The position numbers and the translations under genes are program-made. A stretch of 13,521 nt of DNA from Bacteroidota bacterium. Lineage in GTDB: Bacteria > Bacteroidota > Bacteroidia > Flavobacteriales_D > Crocinitomicaceae. Every line of letters begins with the position of its first letter. The first letter of the stretch is position 1. Shown here piece after piece: positions 8,201 through 13,521 of the stretch. The stretch spans positions 1 through 13,521 of the forward strand of contig VGMK01000038.1 of the NCBI GenBank assembly GCA_016866375.1. Reading direction: 5' to 3'. Under the pieces are notes generated by a model that was not told the DNA's origin, ran no database searches, and was given only the letters and a program-made list of their open reading frames with translations.

Positions 8201-8224
8201 AGGTTTACCTATGGTATTATTCAT
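5192..8224 (-). CDS. hsdR: Type I restriction endonuclease subunit R (HsdR)
   Basis: The motor/nuclease subunit of a type I system: it translocates DNA using ATP and cuts far from the recognition site. At 1010 residues it is full length. The N-terminal PD-(D/E)xK nuclease is visible as RPDIVIF with D137, then LELK with E151 and K153, followed by a RecB-like Q165 in RQNLDNQ. The superfamily 2 translocase follows: Walker A HTQGSGKS (277-284), motif II DECH (390-393) and motif III TGTP (417-420). The sequence around VNGIALGVLELKRSK recalls HsdR subunits of the EcoR124-like (IC) group. The C-terminal third, with charged helices, should be the HsdM-docking part. No frameshift or missing catalytic residue was found, so it is probably active. 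It starts 9 bp after the NucS-like gene and overlaps the metallopeptidase gene. Confidence 0.96.
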   Translation of the reverse strand: MNNTIGKPEIVTQNRIIDLFQNELGYEYLGDWTEQMRFQPIEEELLIKNLIHRGNSDVVSKKACDELVKVATSLPNGLYEANKEVYKLLRYGVTVRVEQGQPKETVWLIDWNNPDNNHFAIAEEVTFKGGQHDKRPDIVIFVNGIALGVLELKRSKVGVSEGIRQNLDNQKPIFIQKFFTTIQFVLAGNDAQGLRYGTIETTEKYYLQWKEEANKEFDYSLDKHLYVLGQKERFLELIHDFVVFDKGVKKLCRPNQYFGITSAHNNIRNRQGGIIWHTQGSGKSLTMVWLTKWILENVEDSRVLIITDREELDDQIQKLFIGVEESIYRTKSGRDLVKSLNEKNHSLVCSLVHKFGRGSEEGDYDSFIEDLKQSLGTDFKAKGDIYVFVDECHRTQSGKLHDAMKLILPDSLFIGFTGTPLLKKDKQKSIEVFGPYIGNPYKFDEAVEDGVVLDLLYEARDVEQFVTDQQSIDEWFEAETRGLTNVAKVELKKRWGTMQKVLGSKSRLEKIVFDIIKDFKIKPRLATGEGNAMLVSSSVFQACKYYELFQNAGFKECAIITSYEPHHGDIKGEETGEGSPTDKLLKYDVYLKMLNGKTTEDFESEAKTQFIKEPAKMKLLIVVDKLLTGFDAPSATYLYIDKKMQDHGLFQAICRVNRVDTEDKEYGYIVDYKDLFESLERSITDYTSSAFDQFDEDDVKGLLSNRYEVSKERLETALEAVRAMCEPVHPKDEPTFIHYFCGNTENPEDIKSTEERRVALYKAVVSVIRSYANVANEMNKLGYSDEEAKKIQEEVKYYSDLRDTIKLASGDLLDFKAYEPGMRQLMDMYLDAKSSKKISNFENSTLVDLIVNMASEERSGYGSSKQQAVAETIENNVRKVIIEESQTNPKYYEKMSILLDELIKQRKEETIAYAEYLEKIKELAKDVSTPSISQYPSSLDSRAKQSLYDNLDKNEILALALDNVIQSNKLDGWRDGGIKERKLRLAIHNLLNNDEQTEKIMEIVKAQHEY

Positions 8225-8233
8225 TTGAGTAGA

Positions 8234-9160
8234 TTAACTTTTAAATAATTGAAAGTTTACCTTGTATCGATAAAATTCTATGTTATTGGTAACAGATAGT
8301 GCTCTTCTAATTCTTACGTCGTCATCCAAACCAATGATAACGCCTTTAACTTGTTGGTCTTTTTCAGCGAGGTCTTCTTTTACAAAACCCATATAGCGTT
8401 GAATCTGACCCACCACGTTATCACTAACTCGTCCTTTTTTTAATTCGACAACTAATAGTGTTTTTTTATCTTTACTGATAGCGAGGATATCAATTGGACC
8501 CGTATCACTTGGATATTGTTGTCCGACTATTTCTCCATCTTCCTCAAAAATCTCATATTCTTTACCTAATTCAGTTTGTTTCCAGTTCTGAACAAGAAAA
8601 TCTTCTAGGTGTTTCTCAAGGGCGAAAACAGATGGATCTTCAACGGTTGAATCGGTTGAGATTAAGGTTGGGGGTTTATGACCTCCTATTAAAGATTCAA
8701 TTTCATCGGCATAAGATGTAATATCGCTGGTGGTACCAATTGAACCAGTAGATTTCTTTAATTCTTGTGACATTGAATTTCGTTCAATCATCACCGGGTA
8801 CCATTTCACATTCCTACGATGGAATAGAATCTCATTAGGTTTGTAGTAATAATCAGAATCTACTTCACCTACAAAATAATTTCCTTGACCATCCGGACAA
8901 AGAACGATATCTCCTTTTCGAATGCCTTTACAAATGGTCCACAACATTCCGCAAGCAAGACCTGCCGCTACTTTACTTTTACCTGGGTTAGATTGCAACC
9001 AAACAGGACGGTATACAGCGTTGAAATCTTTCCAGTTTTCGTGTAGTTTATTGGTAAGATCTTCTTTGATGTCAAAGTCAGCACCAATAAAATTACCATC
9101 ATAACATTGTTGTGCGTAAACACTTTTTGGACCCAACATCACCCTTATATACCTCTTCAT
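8234..9160 (-). CDS. NucS/DUF91-like PD-(D/E)xK nuclease with N-terminal reader-like domain
   Basis: A 308-residue two-part protein. The C-terminal half (about 175-308) matches the EndoMS/NucS (DUF91) nuclease pattern: E182 in LEKHLEDFL, D224 in GPIDILAI, E239 and K241 in VVELKKG, and QRY at 254-256. These are the expected metal-binding and catalytic residues, so cleavage activity is plausible. The N-terminal half (about 1-160) contains KGDIVLCPDGQGNYFVGEV (82-100) and HRRNVKWYPV (114-123). It looks like the small beta-rich modules in front of Mrr/McrB-type nucleases, perhaps an EVE/PUA-like modified-base reader; that assignment is by eye. The ATG overlaps the hsdS stop (ATGA) and hsdR starts 9 bp beyond the stop, so it sits inside the type I operon. 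It may extend restriction to mismatched, branched or modified DNA, or process HsdR products (inference). Confidence 0.82.
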   Translation of the reverse strand: MKRYIRVMLGPKSVYAQQCYDGNFIGADFDIKEDLTNKLHENWKDFNAVYRPVWLQSNPGKSKVAAGLACGMLWTICKGIRKGDIVLCPDGQGNYFVGEVDSDYYYKPNEILFHRRNVKWYPVMIERNSMSQELKKSTGSIGTTSDITSYADEIESLIGGHKPPTLISTDSTVEDPSVFALEKHLEDFLVQNWKQTELGKEYEIFEEDGEIVGQQYPSDTGPIDILAISKDKKTLLVVELKKGRVSDNVVGQIQRYMGFVKEDLAEKDQQVKGVIIGLDDDVRIRRALSVTNNIEFYRYKVNFQLFKS

Positions 9161-10419
9161 ACTAATCTTGTTTTTCCGGTAAGTAATTCCTGCATCATCC
9201 CTTGTTTAATTTCCTGATACTTGGCTTTTTTATTCTCCAGTGATTCGATTTCTAAATCCATTGCTTTTAAGCACTCTCCAATTGCTATTTGTTCTTCAAT
9301 ACTTTTCGGAAGTAACACGGGACATTTTTCTATATGATTATTCAATATGTGAGTTTGGGTAACTCCATCATCAAGTTTTAGGAAGTACTTATTCCTATTC
9401 ATTACATAGTTAAGAAAGAGGCTACTATCTTTTTTAGTCCTCCAAATACAAACTCGCTGATTTACTGCAAACACATCGTTTTCTTCTACTAAAAATGTTT
9501 TTGCAAGAGCTTTCCCATTTGGTAAATCACTAAGAACCGATAGAATATCTCCTTTTTTTGCTGGACAAAAATTAACAGAAGAATTCTTGACAACTTTCCC
9601 GTCAGTTGACACAAACTTCGAATTTACAACCTTGTAGTTTCCATCTGATAAGATGAATTGTTCGTGGGCTTTACCATGAATATAATCAAATACCTCTGGC
9701 AATAGCTTAACCTCCCAATCGGCTGGTATAGGACCAAATTCAGAATCTTTCATTTCAGAATGATCACCGAATCCTTTTAATCTTTTTTTACCTTTAAGTA
9801 GTGCCTGCATAGCACCTTGTTTGATGGCTTTTTTCTTGGTGATTAATTTATCTAAACTGCTGATTAGCGAATCAACATCACTTAAGGCGGTGGCAATGGC
9901 TTTTTGTTCGGTGAGGGTTGGGGGATAAGCCAGTTGAAGTTTTTTTAAAGCATCTTGATTGATATTCGTATTTGCACTAACTGACGCTTGAGCGATCAAT
10001 CTATCTCGAAAGTCTTTTTGATTAAAGCAATAAACTTTGTAGTCTAAATTAAACTCAGTGCAAAAACGAAATCGAATTAAAAAACCGCTAAAAACAGTAT
10101 CATTAAGATTTGATTTAACTACAGAAGTTAATCCAACTCCTGAAGGTTTAACTGAAGAACGAACAAAGAGTACATCACCCTCTATTAAATTGTAAAGATT
10201 TAATTCATGTTGATTAGCGTTAATTAGTTCAAGACTGGAATTATCAATTATAAAAGGAATTCCAAAGACATCCATGAGATTTACAAACGGATAACCAAAA
10301 CCAAAATCTTCTTTTGATTTGTTGATACCATTTTTAAACTCACCGAGTTCGCTTAAAGGTGATACTTTCCAATCTTCTGGTATTAATCCAACTTCAGTTT
10401 GTTTGTATCCTATCTTCAT
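9157..10419 (-). CDS. hsdS: Type I restriction-modification specificity subunit (HsdS)
   Basis: This subunit chooses the DNA sequence recognised by the HsdM/HsdR complex. I prefer the ATG at 10419 (420 residues): it overlaps the hsdM stop as TAATG and has GGAG five bases upstream; an ATG at 10428 would add three residues. It has the standard duplicated layout: target-recognition domain 1 (about 10-165), a conserved helical spacer with EQKAIATALSDVDSL and KQGAMQALLKGKKRL, target-recognition domain 2 (about 225-370), and a second helix with EQIAIGECL and KQGMMQELLTGKTRL. Each half opens with a similar phrase (GLIPEDWKV, GPIPADWEV). Both recognition domains look complete, implying a bipartite target; the sequence cannot be read from the protein. 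The two spacer repeats are natural recombination points for domain exchange. Confidence 0.95.
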   Translation of the reverse strand: MKIGYKQTEVGLIPEDWKVSPLSELGEFKNGINKSKEDFGFGYPFVNLMDVFGIPFIIDNSSLELINANQHELNLYNLIEGDVLFVRSSVKPSGVGLTSVVKSNLNDTVFSGFLIRFRFCTEFNLDYKVYCFNQKDFRDRLIAQASVSANTNINQDALKKLQLAYPPTLTEQKAIATALSDVDSLISSLDKLITKKKAIKQGAMQALLKGKKRLKGFGDHSEMKDSEFGPIPADWEVKLLPEVFDYIHGKAHEQFILSDGNYKVVNSKFVSTDGKVVKNSSVNFCPAKKGDILSVLSDLPNGKALAKTFLVEENDVFAVNQRVCIWRTKKDSSLFLNYVMNRNKYFLKLDDGVTQTHILNNHIEKCPVLLPKSIEEQIAIGECLKAMDLEIESLENKKAKYQEIKQGMMQELLTGKTRLV

Positions 10420-12839
10420 TAACTCCATACCAATCCCATTTTTTGAAGATGTTCCGCTACTTTGGATTCCAGTGATTGAGTCTCCACTCTTATTTCTCCC
10501 AATTTAGAATCATAGCGTTCTCCCAATTCTTTGATTCGGGTGGTTAGACGTTGTGAAATGGAGTCTATTTCTGTTTGGATAAGATTTTTGATGGAGGCAA
10601 TCCATTTGTCATCATTCACCAACTCACGCACTTCATTTTCTGTAAGTTTTGTGAAACGGTCTAAGGTTAACTCATCCAGTTTGGTTTGTTTATCCTTCAC
10701 TTCTTTTTTCAAGTTTGCTTCCTTCTCAAACAACCCTAAAAGTTGATTTCCTAACTCCAAACCTTCTTGTTCATCCTTATTACCTTTGTTATCCTTCAGG
10801 AATTTGGTGAGTGTCGTTTTGGTTATAGAACCTTTGTCGTTTGTTGCGTCAGATAACAATCCATCCTCACCGGCGTGTTCCTCCTCAAATTGCGCAATCT
10901 CAGACTGGGTGGTTTCTAATTCGGATTCAAGATTATTTAGGTTCTGATATTCTACTTGTAGGTATTTTTTGACAACCAACTCTTTTGGAATGAGGTCACA
11001 AGTCCACCCTTTGTCAATTTCCTTTCCTTTATTGTTCTTTTCAAGTATGCGTCGAACATTTGCCGTCCAACCGTCTTCAACCACTAAGTACACATCATCT
11101 TTCAATGTTTCATTCCAATAATCCATAACATGTTGGTATACATTGTATGAATCCACTAAATCCTTATTATGGTATTGCTTCAACAATTCTTCGGTAATCT
11201 GATGAATAAAACGCTTTGGTGCGGTTGAACCATCGATTTGATTTAGAATTGGATAAATTTTGTCTTTCCAGGAATTAAACACACGCTCCAAATCATCACT
11301 ATATGATGTGAATTCTGGGTGTGAGAAGATCGTTTCTTTAATTCTAGAGGAATCCACTCTTAGTTGACTATATCCATCTCTGAGGGGTTCAAATAATTCC
11401 TTTTTTAGACTTCCATATACTTTCCAATAGGCGTTAAGTCCTTCAATGTCACGATTTGGAATCCCCCCACTTAAATGGGCTTGTAAATCCTGAATGTCTT
11501 CATCTTCTTGTGTGTCAATATACCTCGGGATATTTAAATTGAATTCATTCTTTTCAATCTCCTCAAAAGTCACAAAACGTGAGAATCGTTCTACTTCTGA
11601 TTCGCTGTTGAACACATCCACAATTTTATGAATGTCTTGTTCTCTTAAACGGTTCTTGTTTCCGTCTTTAATGTACCCCTTACTGGCGTCAATCATAAAG
11701 ACTCCTTTCCGTTCTTCTGTATTGGACTTATCTAACACAATGATACACGCAGGAATACCTGTACCGTAAAACAAGTTAGCAGGAAGACCAATAATTCCCT
11801 TTACCCATTTACGTTGGATAATATTCTTTCTAATTTCCGATTCAGCGTTCCCACGAAATAACACACCGTGAGGAAGAATGACAGCACCCTTTCCCGTACT
11901 TTTCATACTGCCAAGTATATGAAGGAGAAATGCGTAATCACCGTTCTTTTCTGGGGGAATCCCATACCCTCTGAATCGATTAAATACATCATCCATTGGT
12001 GAGATTCCATTGGTCCAGTTCTTTACTGAAAAAGGAGGATTGGCTACAACAAAATCAAATCTTTTAAGTGAACCATCATTTTCTTTGAACTGAGGATCTG
12101 ATATGGTATTTTTCCCTGCGATGGACGCTTCTGGATTACCATGGAGCCACATATTCATTATCGCTAATCCTTTTGTAGCGATATCCTTTTCCTGTCCATA
12201 AAGTGTTAACCCGTTTGGAGATTCTTCTGCCACTTTTAAGAGTAGAGACCCTGAACCACAGGTGGGGTCATAGGCTGTAAAGGATGGTTTTTCGGCTTCA
12301 TGAACCTTGATTACCTTGGCTAAAATTCTCGAAACCTCAGAGGGGGTATAAAATTGACCTTTACTCTTACCGGATTCGGTAGCGAAGTGACGCATCAGGA
12401 ATTCATAGGCGTCACCAAGTACATCATCATCCTCTGCTCGGTTATTTTTAAAATTGAGTGCAGGGTTTTCAAAAATTGCAACCAACTTGGTTAAGGTATC
12501 AACCTTTTCTTTTCCACTTCCAAGTTTGTCATCGTCGTTGAAGTCAGCAAGTTCAATAATACCTTCTAATCCATTAGCCGAAAAGAGGGGTCTTAATATT
12601 TGTTTATTGATCTTATCACCAATATCCGGTTGGTTTTTGAGTTTAACCATGTCATCAAAAGATGAACCGGTAGGAATTTCAATTAGGCTGTTGGGGTTTC
12701 CAGCGTATTTATCACTCACATATTTAACGAACAACATGGTGAGGACATAGTCCTTGTATTGAGAGGCATCCATTCCCCCACGTAACTCATCACAACTCGC
12801 CCAAAGGGAGGAATATAATTCAGATTTTTTAATTGCCAT
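10419..12839 (-). CDS. hsdM: Type I DNA adenine methyltransferase subunit (HsdM), long form
   Basis: The methylating subunit, which transfers a methyl group from SAM to N6 of adenine at the HsdS target and protects host DNA. The N-terminal HsdM domain (about 1-140) is followed by the N6 methyltransferase fold: motif I DPTCGSGS (191-198) and catalytic NPPF (267-270), with the usual KGQFYTP (160-166) upstream. Both key motifs are intact. At 806 residues it is considerably longer than the common 500-550. The extra C-terminal part (about 460-806) ends in a Glu/Lys-rich, probably coiled-coil stretch (about 620-800) with repeated ELxxxxxEIxxF-like heptads. Its ATG lies inside the last 11 bases of the XRE regulator gene, and its stop overlaps the hsdS start. 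The C-terminal extension may dock HsdS, HsdR or an accessory protein; that is inferred. Confidence 0.96.
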   Translation of the reverse strand: MAIKKSELYSSLWASCDELRGGMDASQYKDYVLTMLFVKYVSDKYAGNPNSLIEIPTGSSFDDMVKLKNQPDIGDKINKQILRPLFSANGLEGIIELADFNDDDKLGSGKEKVDTLTKLVAIFENPALNFKNNRAEDDDVLGDAYEFLMRHFATESGKSKGQFYTPSEVSRILAKVIKVHEAEKPSFTAYDPTCGSGSLLLKVAEESPNGLTLYGQEKDIATKGLAIMNMWLHGNPEASIAGKNTISDPQFKENDGSLKRFDFVVANPPFSVKNWTNGISPMDDVFNRFRGYGIPPEKNGDYAFLLHILGSMKSTGKGAVILPHGVLFRGNAESEIRKNIIQRKWVKGIIGLPANLFYGTGIPACIIVLDKSNTEERKGVFMIDASKGYIKDGNKNRLREQDIHKIVDVFNSESEVERFSRFVTFEEIEKNEFNLNIPRYIDTQEDEDIQDLQAHLSGGIPNRDIEGLNAYWKVYGSLKKELFEPLRDGYSQLRVDSSRIKETIFSHPEFTSYSDDLERVFNSWKDKIYPILNQIDGSTAPKRFIHQITEELLKQYHNKDLVDSYNVYQHVMDYWNETLKDDVYLVVEDGWTANVRRILEKNNKGKEIDKGWTCDLIPKELVVKKYLQVEYQNLNNLESELETTQSEIAQFEEEHAGEDGLLSDATNDKGSITKTTLTKFLKDNKGNKDEQEGLELGNQLLGLFEKEANLKKEVKDKQTKLDELTLDRFTKLTENEVRELVNDDKWIASIKNLIQTEIDSISQRLTTRIKELGERYDSKLGEIRVETQSLESKVAEHLQKMGLVWS

Positions 12840-13047
12840 TGATATGTTGATTTAGTATGTTTTCGTCTATCAATAGATCCTTCGCTGAACAATTCAAAAT
12901 CCTCCCAATAAGAAATAAAACTTCTAGAGAGGGTTGTCTGCGATTAGAACAATAGGCGTTTACGGTTTCAAATGATTTTCCAATCAATTCACTCAGTTGT
13001 ACCTGGGTCAATTTATTTTCTTCTAAAACTTCTTTTATTCGATTCAA
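12829..13047 (-). CDS. XRE-family helix-turn-helix regulator (controller-like) of the hsd operon
   Basis: A 72-residue protein that is almost entirely one XRE/Cro-type helix-turn-helix. KLTQVQLSELIGKSFETVNAYCSNRRQPS holds the two helices (about residues 12-40) and the conserved trailing motif. The start is a TTG; an in-frame stop lies a few codons upstream and no ATG is available before the domain, so TTG is the only sensible choice, which may keep expression low. The stop codon is inside the start of hsdM, coupling the two. It sits first in the operon, about 35-65 bp downstream of dyad-symmetric sites (13081-13110), like the controller proteins that delay restriction after a system enters a new host. 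Controller function is inferred; it could equally be a simple autorepressor. Confidence 0.88.
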   Translation of the reverse strand: MNRIKEVLEENKLTQVQLSELIGKSFETVNAYCSNRRQPSLEVLFLIGRILNCSAKDLLIDENILNQHINGN

Positions 13048-13080
13048 GGGTCTAGTGATTTAAGCGGCTAAATTAAATAT

Positions 13081-13110
13081 AATATGTCGTTTTGTGACAT
13101 ATTCACGAAA
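13081..13110. promoter_or_regulatory. Overlapping dyad operators upstream of the XRE regulator
   Basis: AATATGTC (13081-13088) and GACATATT (13096-13103) are perfect 8-bp reverse complements separated by seven bases. A second, imperfect dyad overlaps it: TTTTGTGA (13090-13097) and TCACGAAA (13103-13110) pair at seven of eight positions around five bases. The pair lies 34-63 bp before the TTG start of the regulator, where a promoter should be. The arrangement suits two adjacent dimer sites for an XRE protein controlling its own operon. I do not see a confident -7/-33 promoter match. Confidence 0.55.
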
Positions 13111-13136
13111 ATACCAATTGTAATTATACATCATTG

Positions 13137-13521
13137 TCATTTAAAATTGAAAACTATCTTCTCCGCCTCATTCTTATTTGGATAGTTAACTTTAAAGGTT
13201 CCGGAGAATGACGATTTCTTACATACGCTTTCGATGGTTTTAATTATTTCATTTAAATCACCAACTCTAATTATCAAACTATCGTGTTTAGTTAGACAAA
13301 ATACCCCCCTCTTTTTAAGTGTAACGTAAATCTTATCAATAAACAGTTTGGACTCCAACTTTTGTAGTGTTACAGAAATACTTCTGTACCCATGTTCCTT
13401 CTTGTACGCATGTAACCAACCGTGAACCTCGGGGAATAAGGCCTTGAATTCCTTTTTACCCTTGGAGTTATAATTTGAGGAGAAAAGAATAGTTATCATG
13501 AGTAATTTCGCGTCATCCCGG
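13137..13521 (-). CDS. Polymerase-like protein, C-terminal fragment cut by the window edge
   Basis: The frame is open from the stop at 13137 to the right edge with no stop, so the gene is 5'-truncated and the first internal ATG (13499) should not be taken as its start. The visible 128 residues begin RDDAKLLMITILF, which lines up with the R...K helix (motif B) of family-A DNA polymerases and T7-like RNA polymerases. Then come FPEVHGW, LQKLES, and CLTKHDSLI, which fits the metal-binding palm motif C (HDE in Pol I, HDS in T7 RNA polymerase). The order and spacing match the end of such a palm, compressed relative to Pol I. Similar uncharacterised proteins occur in Bacteroidota mobile elements as far as I recall. 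Catalytic competence is uncertain, because the first acidic motif lies outside the window and motif B lacks the usual aromatic-glycine. It is upstream of, and co-directional with, the hsd operon. Confidence 0.6.
   Translation of the reverse strand, partial: RDDAKLLMITILFSSNYNSKGKKEFKALFPEVHGWLHAYKKEHGYRSISVTLQKLESKLFIDKIYVTLKKRGVFCLTKHDSLIIRVGDLNEIIKTIESVCKKSSFSGTFKVNYPNKNEAEKIVFNFK

Noticed and set aside
8494..8721. 75-codon plus-strand frame opposite the NucS-like gene
   Set aside because: Antisense shadow over conserved nuclease codons with no domain of its own.
12454..12750. 98-codon plus-strand open frame inside hsdM
   Set aside because: Low-complexity Ser/Leu-rich antisense translation of the HsdM N-terminal domain.

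Overview
The window looks like an accessory (defence-type) island from a low-GC bacterium. Bacteroidota is my best guess, on the strongly A+T-rich DNA, the scarcity of strong Shine-Dalgarno sites, and the family resemblance of the right-edge polymerase-like fragment to uncharacterised Bacteroidota proteins. That placement is inference; there is no rRNA, tRNA or housekeeping marker here. Every gene I can support lies on the minus strand, so the window reads functionally from right to left.

Right edge (13137-13521): the 3' end of a gene cut by the window boundary. It resembles the C-terminal palm of a family-A polymerase or T7-like RNA polymerase (an R...K helix, then an HDS motif). It is followed by a short intergenic region with two overlapping dyad-symmetric elements (13081-13110).

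Centre (4480-13047): a compact type I restriction-modification operon. In order of transcription: a small XRE-family regulator (TTG start), hsdM with a long C-terminal extension, hsdS with two target-recognition domains, a NucS/DUF91-like nuclease with an N-terminal domain that may be a DNA or modified-base reader, hsdR, and a YgjP/SprT-like zinc metallopeptidase. Neighbouring genes overlap by a few bases or lie about 10 bp apart, so they are probably co-transcribed and translationally coupled. A 19-codon ORF starts on the stop codon of the metallopeptidase gene.

Left (434-4391): three less familiar genes. These are an SPL/COG1533-type radical SAM protein, an 815-residue protein joining a Rossmann methyltransferase-like domain to a superfamily I (UvrD-like) helicase, and a 183-residue protein with a topoisomerase-type four-cysteine zinc ribbon. 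The first two are tightly linked (12 bp from stop to start). The combination of radical SAM, methyltransferase-helicase and zinc ribbon is not a named system I recognise and is the best candidate for something new here. A stem-loop with a U-tract (393-430) follows the last gene and probably ends transcription.

Far left (1-433): no supported gene; it holds that terminator, one further hairpin (281-305) and a GC-richer patch I could not assign.

Working model (inference): HsdM/HsdS/HsdR methylate and restrict DNA, the XRE protein times expression, and the NucS-like nuclease and metallopeptidase are accessories. The left module may be a separate DNA repair, modification or anti-phage unit beside it.
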